Shown here: positions 19,231 through 27,759 of the stretch, piece after piece
Numbering within the stretch: the first letter of the stretch is position 1
Layout of the letters: each line of letters opens with the position of its first letter
Assembly: GCF_024343735.1 (NCBI RefSeq)
Contig: NZ_RJUE01000058.1
Coordinates: forward strand, 124,001 to 188,000
Length of the DNA stretch: 64,000 bases
Source of the DNA: Lacihabitans sp. CCS-44
GTDB lineage: Bacteria; Bacteroidota; Bacteroidia; Cytophagales; Spirosomataceae
Reading direction: 5' to 3'
The notes under the pieces: generated by a model
What the model saw: the letters and a program-made list of their open reading frames with translations, nothing else
Databases searched by the model: none
What the model was told of the DNA's origin: nothing
Translations under genes and position numbers: made by a program

Positions 19231-20589
19231 ATGAAAATGAAACTTTACTTGTTGGGTGTTTTGACTATAGCCTTGGTAACTAGCTGCAAAGACACTGAGA
19301 AAGACCCTGATCCAGTTCCTGTTGAACTCGAAATTTCGAATATAGTTGCTGATAAATGGGTGGAAATGACGCTAAGGCACCTAAAGGTACAGCAGCTCAA
19401 AACCCCAACCTACGTTTCAAGGTCGCTGGGCTATATCGGCCTTACTATGTATGAGAGCATCGTCAATGGCAGTATAGTTTACCAATCGGTAGCACCGCAG
19501 CTCAACGGCTTAGGAGTGCTTCCAAAGCTCGAAACCGGCAAACAATATGATTGGGAAACTTCGTTAAATGCAGGTCAGGCTTATATGATTAAACAAATGT
19601 GGCAGCATGCACAACTAATAGATAATAACAGAATTGATTCTTTAGAAAATGCGATTTTTGCAGAAAGAAATTTAATTGTTAAAGATACCGCAATTGTTAA
19701 TAGGTCGAAAAGATACGGTTTGAGTGTCGCAAAAGCCATTTACGAATGGTCAAAAACAGACGGAGGACACTTGGGCTATTTAACCAATTTCGACTCAAAG
19801 TATGTTTTTCCGAGAACTTCGATGAATTGGTCTCCACCAGCAAATGGACAATCCTCAGTTCTTATGCCTCTGCATCCGCATTGGGGGAAAAACAGAACTT
19901 TTACCTCAACAAACTCTCAGCTTTCGATTCCACAGATAATTCCCTATTCAGATGATGTGAATTCGGCCTTTTTTAAGGAATTTAAAGAAGTTTATGATAT
20001 TCAGTTGTCATTAACACAAACCCAAAAGGAAATTGCCAATTGGTGGGGAGATGATCCCTCGGAGACTTATGCTCCTCCCGGGCATTCTTATAGTTTAGCT
20101 TTACAAATATTGAGAGTCAAAAAGCCAAATCTCTTTGCTGCTGCTGAATCTTTTGCAAAAGTGGGGATGTCTGTGGCCGATGCGTTTATCAACTGTTGGA
20201 AATGTAAATATACTTATCACTCCGTTCGTCCAGCGGCTTACATTAGAAAAAACATTAAAGGTTCTTTTGAACAATTTTGGCCTGAACCACCTTTCCCAGC
20301 GTTTGCTTCGGGGCATTCAACGCAAGCCTCATCAGCTGCGGAGGCTCTAATTAGTGTTTATGGCGACAATGTAGCATTTGATGACATGACACACGTAGGA
20401 AGACCGAAAGATATATTTAGAAACGTAGAGTATAAAAAAAGAAGTTATACTTCTATTTCTCAAACGGCCATAGAGTGCGGTATATCAAGGCTTTATGGGG
20501 GCATTCATACTCGGCAAGACAATGAAGTTGGAATGGCCGAGGGTAAGAAGATTGGAGCAAACATCAACGCACTTTCTTGGAAAAAATAG
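19231..20589 (+). CDS. Vanadium-dependent haloperoxidase/PAP2-superfamily lipoprotein (copy 2)
   Basis: This 452-residue lipoprotein (signal ending ALVTSC) is a divergent paralogue of the protein at 10459. The active-site set is intact: Lys326 and Arg333 in KYTYHSVRP, Ser360-Gly361-His362 in FASGHSTQ, and Arg420 and His426 in SRLYGGIHTRQD. The Lys-Arg and Arg-His spacings (7 and 6) match vanadium chloroperoxidase. The motif ETYAPPGHSY corresponds to SYTPPGHWN in copy 1. TTG 19228 directly precedes the chosen ATG. The gene ends the SusCD unit and has its own terminator. A haloperoxidase, a phosphatase or a phenol-oxidising role are all possible. Confidence 0.85.
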   Translation: MKMKLYLLGVLTIALVTSCKDTEKDPDPVPVELEISNIVADKWVEMTLRHLKVQQLKTPTYVSRSLGYIGLTMYESIVNGSIVYQSVAPQLNGLGVLPKLETGKQYDWETSLNAGQAYMIKQMWQHAQLIDNNRIDSLENAIFAERNLIVKDTAIVNRSKRYGLSVAKAIYEWSKTDGGHLGYLTNFDSKYVFPRTSMNWSPPANGQSSVLMPLHPHWGKNRTFTSTNSQLSIPQIIPYSDDVNSAFFKEFKEVYDIQLSLTQTQKEIANWWGDDPSETYAPPGHSYSLALQILRVKKPNLFAAAESFAKVGMSVADAFINCWKCKYTYHSVRPAAYIRKNIKGSFEQFWPEPPFPAFASGHSTQASSAAEALISVYGDNVAFDDMTHVGRPKDIFRNVEYKKRSYTSISQTAIECGISRLYGGIHTRQDNEVGMAEGKKIGANINALSWKK

Positions 20590-20621
20590 CAATATTAAGT
20601 ATAGTAAATATCGTCACATCC

Positions 20622-20653
20622 AAAAAATGGCCTCTTTTGAGGTCATTTTTTTT
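20622..20653 (+). terminator. Intrinsic terminator of the SusCD/haloperoxidase unit
   Basis: AAAATGGCCTC pairs with GAGGTCATTTT (one G-U pair) around a TTTT loop and is followed by T residues. Confidence 0.8.
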
Positions 20654-20688
20654 GTTTAGGGACTACTAACTAATTTCAGAAAAAACCG

Positions 20689-20696
20689 TACATTTG
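20689..20696 (+). promoter_or_regulatory. -7 box before the DUF1080 gene
   Basis: TACATTTG is a perfect TAnnTTTG box, 22 bases before ATG 20719. No clear -33 element is seen. Confidence 0.45.
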
Positions 20697-20718
20697 GTAT
20701 TCAACCATTCTTTTAAAA

Positions 20719-21588
20719 ATGAAAATAATTATCTGCTTTTTCTTGAGTATTTCTGTGGTTTTTGCACAAAAAAAATCGGACTGGCAAAGTCTCTTTAATG
20801 GTAAAAATCTGGACGGCTGGGATATTAAGATTTCGGGTCATGACGTAAATGTCAACCATAAAAATACTTTTTTGGTCGAAGATAAAATGCTCAGAATAAA
20901 CTATAAAGAATACACAACTTTCGGAGATAACTATGGTCATTTATACTACAAAACCCCTTATTCGCATTATATTTTAGATTATACCTACAGGTTTACAGGC
21001 ACTCAAACGCCCGGCGGAGCAACTTGGAATGTAAGAAACAGCGGTGTGATGTTTCACTCTCAGTCGGCTCAAAGTTTGAGTTATGACCAAGATTTTCCGG
21101 TGTCGCTCGAAATGCAGCTACTCGGCGGGCTGGGTAGTGGGGCAAGGCATACGGCCAATCTGTGCACACCAGGTACACACGTGTACATGAACAATAAACT
21201 TAGAATGGAACACTGTATAGATTCTGACTCGAAAACTTACGATGGAGACAAATGGATAAAGGCTCGATTGATAGTTTTGGGCGATTCTATGGTACATCAG
21301 ATTATAGAAGGCGATACCGTTTTGAGTTACCAAAATACCAAAGTGGGAGAGGGAGCCACCAAGAATTTCAATTGGAAACAATGGGGTTTTAGCGAAGAAG
21401 CCGCGGCTTTTTGGGAAAAGCGAAACGGAGAACCGCTAAAGGAAGGTTATATAGCTCTCCAAGCCGAAAGTCATCCGATTGATTTTAAGGATATTAAATT
21501 GTTGAACCTCAAGGGCTGTATGGACAAAAAAGCCAAGAATTACAAAAGCTATTACTTAGAAATGGATCGGAGTGCTTGTAAGTATTAA
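20719..21588 (+). CDS. DUF1080 (3-keto-disaccharide hydrolase-like) secreted protein
   Basis: The 289-residue protein has a Sec signal (to about Ala16-Gln17) and one DUF1080 concanavalin-like domain, starting with the characteristic WQSLFNGKNLDGWDI. It contains NSGVMFHSQ and VSLEMQLLGG strands and ends with HPIDFKDIKLLNL plus a Cys-containing tail. Some family members hydrolyse 3-keto-glycosides; others are only carbohydrate-binding, so activity is not certain. It is a separate unit between the SusCD terminator and the convergent AraC gene. It could act on glycosylated tannins released outside or in the periplasm. Confidence 0.85.
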   Translation: MKIIICFFLSISVVFAQKKSDWQSLFNGKNLDGWDIKISGHDVNVNHKNTFLVEDKMLRINYKEYTTFGDNYGHLYYKTPYSHYILDYTYRFTGTQTPGGATWNVRNSGVMFHSQSAQSLSYDQDFPVSLEMQLLGGLGSGARHTANLCTPGTHVYMNNKLRMEHCIDSDSKTYDGDKWIKARLIVLGDSMVHQIIEGDTVLSYQNTKVGEGATKNFNWKQWGFSEEAAAFWEKRNGEPLKEGYIALQAESHPIDFKDIKLLNLKGCMDKKAKNYKSYYLEMDRSACKY

Positions 21589-21622
21589 AGCATCTTAAAT
21601 TTAGTTTAGGTCGCTGTATCAT

Positions 21623-22522
21623 TTATTTTCTATCCTGTCGCCTAAATTCCATTGGCGAAAATCCGGTATGTTTTCTAAATAATTTTGCGAAGTAATTGGG
21701 ATATTCGAATTTGAGCAGATAAGCGATTTCAGAAACAGAGTATGAAGTATGCAAAAGGTATTTTTGAGCTTCGTTGACTAGATTCTGATGTACAAGCTCT
21801 ATTGCAGATTTGCCGGCTATGGCTTTGCATATTCGGTTGAGATGAACGGGAGTAATATTCATTTCGTCGGCAAATGCTGGAATACTTTTGTCGTAGTCCG
21901 AGTTTTTAATGCTTGATTGAAATTTTCGGAAATAATTCATCATAAGCGAATCACTTCTTTGAGCCTCAACATGCCGAGTGAGCCGATGAAGGCAAATAAA
22001 AAACTGCGTCAGAATAACTCTTAGCATGAGTCCTCTCTCCGGATGGTCTCCAAAAAGCTCATCTTCAATGTTTTTTAACTGTCTAAGTATGTTTTCGAAT
22101 GAAAAATCATCTTCAAAATCTTTCAAAATCCTTATATCTTCAAACGTTTTCCAGATGGACTGGGATGTTTTAAAAATTTCTTCTATTATGCTTTCTGAGA
22201 GTGTCAGGATTTGTCCTTCTACATCGGGTGTATATACCAAACCATGCAGTTTTGTGGGCGGTATCAACAAGATGCAGGGAGCATTAATTTGCTGTTCTTT
22301 GAGTGCTTCTTGAAACAAAACTGATCCTTTTGTAAGAACAAATATCTGAAAAAGATGTAAGTGGATGTGCGGTTTGATGGTCCAATTAAATATCTGACTT
22401 CTAGTTGAAATGAGCTCTAGGAAAATATATTCAGCCGAGTATCGCCCATAGTCATCACCATAAAGCCCATCGAAGTTTAATACTGTCTTTTTGTTCATTT
22501 CTTTTAGAGGTTTTTCTATCAT
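21623..22522 (-). CDS. AraC-family regulator, probable activator of the tannase/gallate operon
   Basis: This 299-residue regulator has an N-terminal cupin-like sensing domain (IKPHIHLHLFQIFVLTKGSVLF, about 47-130) and a C-terminal double HTH (about 205-297: EMNITPVHLNRICKAIAGKSA and SVSEIAYLLKFEYPNYFAKLFRKHTGFSPMEFRR). The layout is that of PobR/HpaA-type activators that sense hydroxy-aromatic acids. It is transcribed divergently from the tannase gene with a 158-base gap, the classical position for a regulator of that operon. Gallate or another hydroxybenzoate is an inferred effector. A start at MNKKTV (22498) is possible. Confidence 0.85.
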   Translation of the reverse strand: MIEKPLKEMNKKTVLNFDGLYGDDYGRYSAEYIFLELISTRSQIFNWTIKPHIHLHLFQIFVLTKGSVLFQEALKEQQINAPCILLIPPTKLHGLVYTPDVEGQILTLSESIIEEIFKTSQSIWKTFEDIRILKDFEDDFSFENILRQLKNIEDELFGDHPERGLMLRVILTQFFICLHRLTRHVEAQRSDSLMMNYFRKFQSSIKNSDYDKSIPAFADEMNITPVHLNRICKAIAGKSAIELVHQNLVNEAQKYLLHTSYSVSEIAYLLKFEYPNYFAKLFRKHTGFSPMEFRRQDRK

Positions 22523-22537
22523 GAATATGTTTTCATT

Positions 22538-22551
22538 CTAATTTAGATTAG
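22538..22551. promoter_or_regulatory. Imperfect palindrome in the AraC-tannase divergent region
   Basis: CTAATTTAGATTAG equals its reverse complement at 12 of 14 positions. It lies near the AraC start in the intergenic region and could be an operator, but the AT-rich context makes chance plausible. Confidence 0.3.
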
Positions 22552-22680
22552 TGTAGTATGACAATTTACGATTTTCTTTCAATGTTCGATTTTTATCCAT
22601 AAAAGTAAAAATAGTTTCCTACTGTTCTGAATAAAAATAAAGAAATTTGTAATCTGGATATTAAACCAAATTGATTGAAC

Positions 22681-24120
22681 ATGAAAGTATCGCTGTGGTG
22701 CAGTTTCTGCGTCTTGCTCACCTTTGGATTAGCTCGGGCTCAAAATTCTCTGTCTTTTGATGCCTCAAAATACGAAATTCAAACCCAGGAATTTAATGGT
22801 AAAACTATCAAAGTGAGGGCTTATGAAAAGATCTTGTATGTGGCTAATCCAGTAGATTTGAATCACCATATACTGAATATGTATATTCCCGAAGAATATT
22901 TCAACAACCAGCAAATCAACGGTTTTTCTGCCGAAACGGCCCCAATATTTTTTCCAAATCGTGTGGGTGGATATATGCCTGCACAGCCGGCTACCTTTTT
23001 AGTTCCAGAACAAAAGGGACCTTTTCCTTATAACAATAAGACCGTTCTGACTGCTCTCTCGAAAGGATATATTGTGGCTTCGGCTGGTGCACGAGGTAGA
23101 ACCAATAGAAACGAAAGGGGGGAGTTGATAGGAAAAGCACCTGCAGGAATTGTTGATTTGAAAGCGGCGGTGCGATACCTAAAATTCAATGATAAACTGA
23201 TGGCTGGCGATGCCAATAAAATAATTTCGAATGGCACAAGTGCAGGTGGAGCAATGTCAACTTTGCTAGGAGCAACGGGGAATCATGCCGATTATGAGCC
23301 ATTTCTGAAAGAACTGGGTGCTGCCAATGCCACCGATGATATTTTTGCGGTGTCGGCCTATTGTCCGATTATCAATCTTGAAAATGCCGATATGGCCTAT
23401 GAATGGCAGCTTAATAAGATTCATGGCTATAATTTTAGAGGTAAAAAGGGCGATTTGGATGCTGAATCAATTAAAGTTTCTGATGATTTGAAGGCCGCTT
23501 ATCTACAATATTTGAATAGTCTAAATCTAAAGGATGAAGCTGGCAAAAAACTAACCTTGGATGCCGAAGGAAATGGGAATTTCAAAGAATTGGTGAAATC
23601 TTATCTCGTAGCGTCGGCACAAGTGGCATTAAATTCCGGAACAGATCTATCTGCACATACTTTTTTGAAAATTGAAGCTAATAAAGTTGTTTCAGTAGAT
23701 TTTGATGGCTACATGATTTATTTGGAACGTATGAAAACTCCTCCTGCTTTTGATGCTTTGGATAATAAATCTTTTGAAAACAACCTTTTTGGTACTAAAA
23801 GTATCGAAAATCGTCATTTTACAGAATACGCCAAAGTACATTCAAAAGACCCGAACGCAACAATGGCAGATGCACAGCAGATAAAAATGATGAATCCGAT
23901 GAGCTATATTGGCGATAAATCTGCAAAAACTGCTGAAAACTGGAGAGTTCGACATGGTGCAAAAGACCGAGATACGGGCTTTGCCGTACCAATAATTTTA
24001 GCTATAACTTTGCAAAACAAGGGCTTTATAATAGATTTCGCACTTCCGTGGGACAAACCTCACAGTGGTGATTATGACTTGGAAGAATTGTTTAATTGGA
24101 TGGACATCATTACCAAATAG
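22681..24120 (+). CDS. Subtype-B tannase (tannin acyl hydrolase)
   Basis: The 479-residue alpha/beta hydrolase has a Sec signal (MKVSLWCSFCVLLTFGLARA) and is probably periplasmic or secreted. The nucleophile elbow is GTSAGGAMS with Ser187; Asp429 and His461 complete the triad. The Asp-His spacing of 32 equals that of Lactobacillus plantarum tannase (Asp419, His451). Asp431, two residues after the catalytic Asp, matches the gallate-binding Asp421 of that enzyme. It should cleave galloyl esters to gallate. It is the first gene of a same-strand series ending with GalB, GalC and GalD homologues, which supports the assignment. TTG 22675 in frame is not needed. Confidence 0.85.
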   Translation: MKVSLWCSFCVLLTFGLARAQNSLSFDASKYEIQTQEFNGKTIKVRAYEKILYVANPVDLNHHILNMYIPEEYFNNQQINGFSAETAPIFFPNRVGGYMPAQPATFLVPEQKGPFPYNNKTVLTALSKGYIVASAGARGRTNRNERGELIGKAPAGIVDLKAAVRYLKFNDKLMAGDANKIISNGTSAGGAMSTLLGATGNHADYEPFLKELGAANATDDIFAVSAYCPIINLENADMAYEWQLNKIHGYNFRGKKGDLDAESIKVSDDLKAAYLQYLNSLNLKDEAGKKLTLDAEGNGNFKELVKSYLVASAQVALNSGTDLSAHTFLKIEANKVVSVDFDGYMIYLERMKTPPAFDALDNKSFENNLFGTKSIENRHFTEYAKVHSKDPNATMADAQQIKMMNPMSYIGDKSAKTAENWRVRHGAKDRDTGFAVPIILAITLQNKGFIIDFALPWDKPHSGDYDLEELFNWMDIITK

Positions 24121-24159
24121 CAAATCTTAATTATATTTTATTAACAAAAAACGAATAAT

Positions 24160-24501
24160 ATGAGCAATATCCCTTTTCAATTAATTAATTGGAATGAAAT
24201 AATTAAAGTAGAATATCCGTCAGAAAAAGGCAAATCTATTTGGCAAACTATTCAATTTGAGGGACTCAGAATAAGAATTGTGGAGTATAGTCCTGATTTC
24301 TTGGCAGACCATTGGTGTGCAAAAGGACATATTGTTCATTGTTTAGAAGGGTCATTCATTACAGAGTTGGCTGGGGATGACCCTGTTGTATTAAATCAAG
24401 GAATGTCTTTTGTTGTTTCTGATAATTTGAGTTCGCATCTTTCAATATCTGAAAATGGTGCAAAACTTTTGATAATAGATGGGGATTTCTTGAAAAATTA
24501 A
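24160..24501 (+). CDS. DHCW-motif cupin-fold protein
   Basis: This 113-residue single-cupin protein carries the motif ADHWCAKGHIVHCLEG (about 50-65). The two histidines after the DHWC element are potential metal ligands. It has no signal peptide. The family has no established reaction; small cupins serve as isomerases, dioxygenases or sensors. It lies 39 bases after the tannase and 50 before the extradiol dioxygenase, inside the proposed gallate operon. A role in gallate binding or ring-cleavage support is possible but not shown. Confidence 0.75.
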   Translation: MSNIPFQLINWNEIIKVEYPSEKGKSIWQTIQFEGLRIRIVEYSPDFLADHWCAKGHIVHCLEGSFITELAGDDPVVLNQGMSFVVSDNLSSHLSISENGAKLLIIDGDFLKN

Positions 24502-24551
24502 ATATTATATCGAAGACATGCCTTGTCTCTTCAAAAAAACTAATCACTATT

Positions 24552-25502
24552 ATGATCACCTGGGAACTCGCACACTTGGCTCATGTCGAGCTACTTACAC
24601 CAAAATTAGACGAAAGTATTCGTTTTTTTACAGATATTTTGGGAATGTATGTTACCGAAACCGATGGCGATTCGGCATATCTTCGTGCTTATGACGATTA
24701 CGAGCACCATTCCCTAAAACTGACCGCCAATAAACACAGTGGTATCGGGCATTTTGCGTGGAGAGCCAGAAGCCGAGAATCCCTAGAAGCAAGAGTGAAA
24801 GCCATCCAAGCTACTGGCTTGGGTATCGGCTGGACAGACCACGAATGTGGCTATGGAAAAGCCTATCGTTTTCGTTATCCCGATGGACATATCTGTGAAA
24901 TTTATTTTGATACCCATAAGTACAAGGCCGAAGGCGATATGCAATCTGCCTTGAAAAATACCAATAGCAAATACCCTGCTCGTGGGGCAAATGTGCGTAG
25001 AATAGATCATTTAAACCTCTTGGCAAAAGATATTCGGGCATTTTCCGACTTTCAGTTTAATGTTTTGGGTGGCAGAAACACGGAAAGAATTGAATTTGAA
25101 GACGGTCCAAAAGGTGTTTGGGTTTCGGTCAATAATAAAACCTACGACTTGGCTATAACAGAAGATCATAGTGGGTTAAATGGCAGACTTCATCACCTGA
25201 CTTACGTTACAAATAGTCGAGAGGAAGTACTTATTGCAGCTGATATTGCCTTAGAGAATGGTGTTTTTATTGAAACGGGACCACATAAGCATGCTATTCA
25301 GCAAACGTTTTTTTTGTACTTGTATGAGCCTGGCGGAAATAGAATAGAAATAGCGAATCCGACTTCACGACTCATTCTCGATCCTGATTATGAAACTGTT
25401 GTGTGGAATAGAGAAGAACGCATGAAAGGCCAAGCATGGGGACTAAAAACAGTAGAAAGTTTTCACACAAGAGGAAATCCAATGCCAGAGGAGTTGATTT
25501 GA
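24552..25502 (+). CDS. VOC-family type I extradiol dioxygenase, candidate gallate dioxygenase
   Basis: The 316-residue cytoplasmic protein has two vicinal-oxygen-chelate modules, as in catechol 2,3-dioxygenase (XylE). The Fe(II) triad is intact: His153 (RIDHLNLL), His214 (GRLHHLTYV) and Glu266 (GGNRIEI), at nearly the same residue numbers as XylE (153, 214, 265). His245/His247 and Tyr256/Tyr258 fall near XylE's second-sphere His246 and Tyr255. It lies in an operon with tannase and GalB, GalC and GalD homologues but no LigB-type gallate dioxygenase. This suggests it cleaves gallate to 4-oxalomesaconate. The family assignment is firm; the substrate is inference. Catechol or another galloyl-derived phenol are alternatives. 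Confidence 0.85.
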   Translation: MITWELAHLAHVELLTPKLDESIRFFTDILGMYVTETDGDSAYLRAYDDYEHHSLKLTANKHSGIGHFAWRARSRESLEARVKAIQATGLGIGWTDHECGYGKAYRFRYPDGHICEIYFDTHKYKAEGDMQSALKNTNSKYPARGANVRRIDHLNLLAKDIRAFSDFQFNVLGGRNTERIEFEDGPKGVWVSVNNKTYDLAITEDHSGLNGRLHHLTYVTNSREEVLIAADIALENGVFIETGPHKHAIQQTFFLYLYEPGGNRIEIANPTSRLILDPDYETVVWNREERMKGQAWGLKTVESFHTRGNPMPEELI

Positions 25503-25531
25503 TTTTGGATTTATGAATGAGATTTTAGATT

Positions 25532-25580
25532 AAAAATCTGTCTAAATCAGCGTTACGAAGTATCTGTGTTATCTGCGGCC
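25532..25580 (+). repeat. Intergenic repeat, left of the M19 gene
   Basis: This roughly 48-base element contains AAATCAGCG and a GTTATC core followed by a GCG block. It closely resembles 26820-26867 on the other side of the M19 gene, with about a dozen differences by eye. Similar 'ATCTGCG'-type spacers are common between Bacteroidota genes. Confidence 0.6.
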
Positions 25581-25644
25581 TATTTTTAGAACGCTGATGA
25601 AGCTGATTTTCAACCTCAGATTTGCACATATAAAACATAAAAAA

Positions 25645-26820
25645 ATGAATGAAATAAACAGACGGAAATTCATAGCATCACTCATTGGTGCAGGGGTTTT
25701 GGTGAATTCAAAATTAAGTTTCGGAATAAATTCCTCAATTTCAAGTCTTAGTTATTGGGAAGGAAATTCCCCCTTTGGGGGAGAGGGCGACCGACGCTTC
25801 GGGGCTTCAAAAATAGCTCAAATCGTAGCCAAAACAATGGCCATAGATACACACAACCATGTTGATGTAAGAATCTATCCTGACCAACCATTGCCAAAAT
25901 ATGATTTGTTAGCAGATTTTCAAAAGTCGGGTTTGGCTGCTATCGTCATGACTTTTGCCGTTGATTATCAAAAACTCCAAAATGAAGGTGATGGATATAA
26001 TCGTTTTATGGCTGGAATGGATGCGGCAGATAATTTGCTTGCATCATACAATTTGAAGCGTTCGGTGAATTTATCTGACCTAAAATCTGCTTTTAAAAAG
26101 AAGAAGCCTGCAATTATTCAGTCGGTTGAAGGAGGGCATTTTCTTGAAGGTAAAATTGAAAGATTAAAACCCGCTTATGATAGAGGTTTAAGAGTTTTAG
26201 GTTTGTTGCACGACAATGATGCCGCAGTTCCGTTGGGCGATATTTACACCAAAGAGCCATTTTTTGGTGGTTTAAGTCCATTCGGAACGGAAGTTTTGAA
26301 GGAATGTAACAAACTCGGCATTTTGGTTGACCTCACCCATTGCTCCAACAAAGCGATTGATGATGCTCTAAAAATTAGTACAAAACCTGTGGTCATAACC
26401 CACACAAGTTTAGATACACAATTGGGCAAAAACGAAAAAATGGCTCAAATGATGAAACCAAGACTTATCAGCAAAGAACAAGCTAAAATTGTAGCAAATG
26501 CAGGCGGAGTAATTGGCGTTTGGCGACATTTGACCGAAACACCCGCAGATTATGCTCAAAATATCAGAGCAATGGTAGATGTAATCGGAGTTGATAATGT
26601 GTGCATCGGTACGGATACAAAAATAACCCGTGCCACCAAACCAAACGATACAAGTTCTCCAAGACTCGGAGAATTAACCAACGGCATTTGGCAAAATCAG
26701 CAATCAGGATTTTTCTACGAAGTGGTTGATGCGATGCTTAAAACTGGTTTTTCAGAAAAAGAAATAATAAAAATTGGTAGCAAAAATTTCTTGAAAGTTT
26801 TTGATGCTTCAACAAAATAA
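25645..26820 (+). CDS. M19 (membrane dipeptidase-like) metallohydrolase with Tat-like leader
   Basis: This 391-residue amidohydrolase-fold protein resembles renal dipeptidase (M19). Likely zinc ligands are in DTHNHVD, the bridging Glu in QSVEGGHFL, His in LVDLTHCSN and ITHTSLD, and Asp in IGTDTK. The N-terminus INRRKFIASLIGAGV looks like a twin-arginine leader, so export is likely. The frame opens at 25597 inside a repeat; ATG 25645 is preferred. It could remove amino-acid or other amide substituents from phenolic conjugates, or be unrelated cargo. It is flanked on both sides by copies of one repeat and carries a GC-rich in-frame insertion near residues 41-55. Confidence 0.8.
   Translation: MNEINRRKFIASLIGAGVLVNSKLSFGINSSISSLSYWEGNSPFGGEGDRRFGASKIAQIVAKTMAIDTHNHVDVRIYPDQPLPKYDLLADFQKSGLAAIVMTFAVDYQKLQNEGDGYNRFMAGMDAADNLLASYNLKRSVNLSDLKSAFKKKKPAIIQSVEGGHFLEGKIERLKPAYDRGLRVLGLLHDNDAAVPLGDIYTKEPFFGGLSPFGTEVLKECNKLGILVDLTHCSNKAIDDALKISTKPVVITHTSLDTQLGKNEKMAQMMKPRLISKEQAKIVANAGGVIGVWRHLTETPADYAQNIRAMVDVIGVDNVCIGTDTKITRATKPNDTSSPRLGELTNGIWQNQQSGFFYEVVDAMLKTGFSEKEIIKIGSKNFLKVFDASTK
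25765..25810 (+). repeat. GC-rich palindromic insertion inside the M19 coding frame
   Basis: CCCCCTTTGGGGG (25769-25781) followed by a GC-rich run with GACCGACGC and CTTCGGGGC stands out in an AT-rich gene. It encodes the low-complexity segment SPFGGEGDRRFGAS between the signal peptide and the catalytic domain. It looks like a mobile palindromic repeat inserted in frame in a tolerant linker. Confidence 0.55.
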
Positions 26821-26867
26821 AAAATCCGTTAAAATCAGCGATGGAACATCTGCGTTATCAGCGTGCC
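26820..26867 (+). repeat. Intergenic repeat, right of the M19 gene
   Basis: This is a second copy of the element at 25532-25580, with the shared AAATCAGCG, ATCTG and GTTATC blocks. It starts at the last base of the M19 stop codon. Confidence 0.6.
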
Positions 26868-26909
26868 ATTCATTGAACTCAGATTTTCACAGATAAATAG
26901 TTACAAGGC

Positions 26910-27626
26910 ATGAATAAATTATTAGTAATCTCTGCTCACTCAGCCGATTTTGTATGGCGAAGTGGAGGCGTTATAGCAAAAAGTGTAGAACAAGGGGCTG
27001 AAACACTCGTTGTCTGTCTTTCTTTTGGAGAGCGTGGCGAATCAGGTGAACTTTGGAAAGAAGATCCAAATCGCACAGAAGAAAGTGTGAAAATCATCAG
27101 AAAAGCACAAGCCCAACAAGCAGCAAATATTTTCGGAACAACTATTCAGTTTTTAGATTGGGGCGATTACCCAATGCTCATTTCTGACGAAAGAATAGCA
27201 CAATTAACCAAAATCATTGGCGATTTTGAGCCGACAGTTATTCTGACACACACCGCCAAAGACCCTTTTAATCCCGACCATCCGTTGGCATATCAAGCCA
27301 CCGAAAGAGCAAGATTGTTGAGTTGTGGGGCTGGCGTAGCAAGTGCTTTCAAAAATATTGACCCACCAATGTGGTATTCATTTGAACCACACCAACCCGA
27401 ACTTTGCGATTTCAAACCCGACACTTTCGTAGATATTTCAACTGTTTTCAACAAGAAAATAGCAGCCATGAACTGCATGGGAGCTCAAAAATATTTGGTG
27501 GAATATTATACCGAACTCGGCGGAAGAAGAGCCAATCACGCCCGCCGCATTTCAGGAAATAAAGATGTAAAATTTGCAGAAGTATTTCAAAGTCATTTGC
27601 CAAAGGTGGTTGGTTCAATATTTTGA
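26910..27626 (+). CDS. galB: PIG-L-fold 4-oxalomesaconate hydratase (GalB-like)
   Basis: The 238-residue protein belongs to the PIG-L/LmbE zinc hydrolase-fold family. It has the metal site His10-x2-Asp13 in SAHSADFVWRSGG and His124 in NPDHPLAYQAT. The SFGERGESGELW segment is the type seen in GalB, which hydrates tautomerised 4-oxalomesaconate to 4-carboxy-4-hydroxy-2-oxoadipate in Pseudomonas putida. It lies in the same operon as the GalC- and GalD-like genes, which makes this reaction much more likely than a sugar deacetylase. It is cytoplasmic, with no signal peptide. The gene symbol rests on family and context. Confidence 0.82.
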   Translation: MNKLLVISAHSADFVWRSGGVIAKSVEQGAETLVVCLSFGERGESGELWKEDPNRTEESVKIIRKAQAQQAANIFGTTIQFLDWGDYPMLISDERIAQLTKIIGDFEPTVILTHTAKDPFNPDHPLAYQATERARLLSCGAGVASAFKNIDPPMWYSFEPHQPELCDFKPDTFVDISTVFNKKIAAMNCMGAQKYLVEYYTELGGRRANHARRISGNKDVKFAEVFQSHLPKVVGSIF

Positions 27627-27759
27627 TATTTATTGGTCGAAAAAGTATAGTTTTTGATTTTGAATGAACTAATTCAATGGATTGGGTGGTATAAAGGTTT
27701 AAAAAAAAACTGTACTTTAGATTATTAATTAATGTTCAGCCTTTTATAAAATAAAAACT

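Noticed and set aside
10459-20589. Classical polysaccharide utilisation locus
   Set aside because: SusC/SusD are present but no glycoside hydrolase, polysaccharide lyase, or SusR/hybrid two-component regulator is linked.
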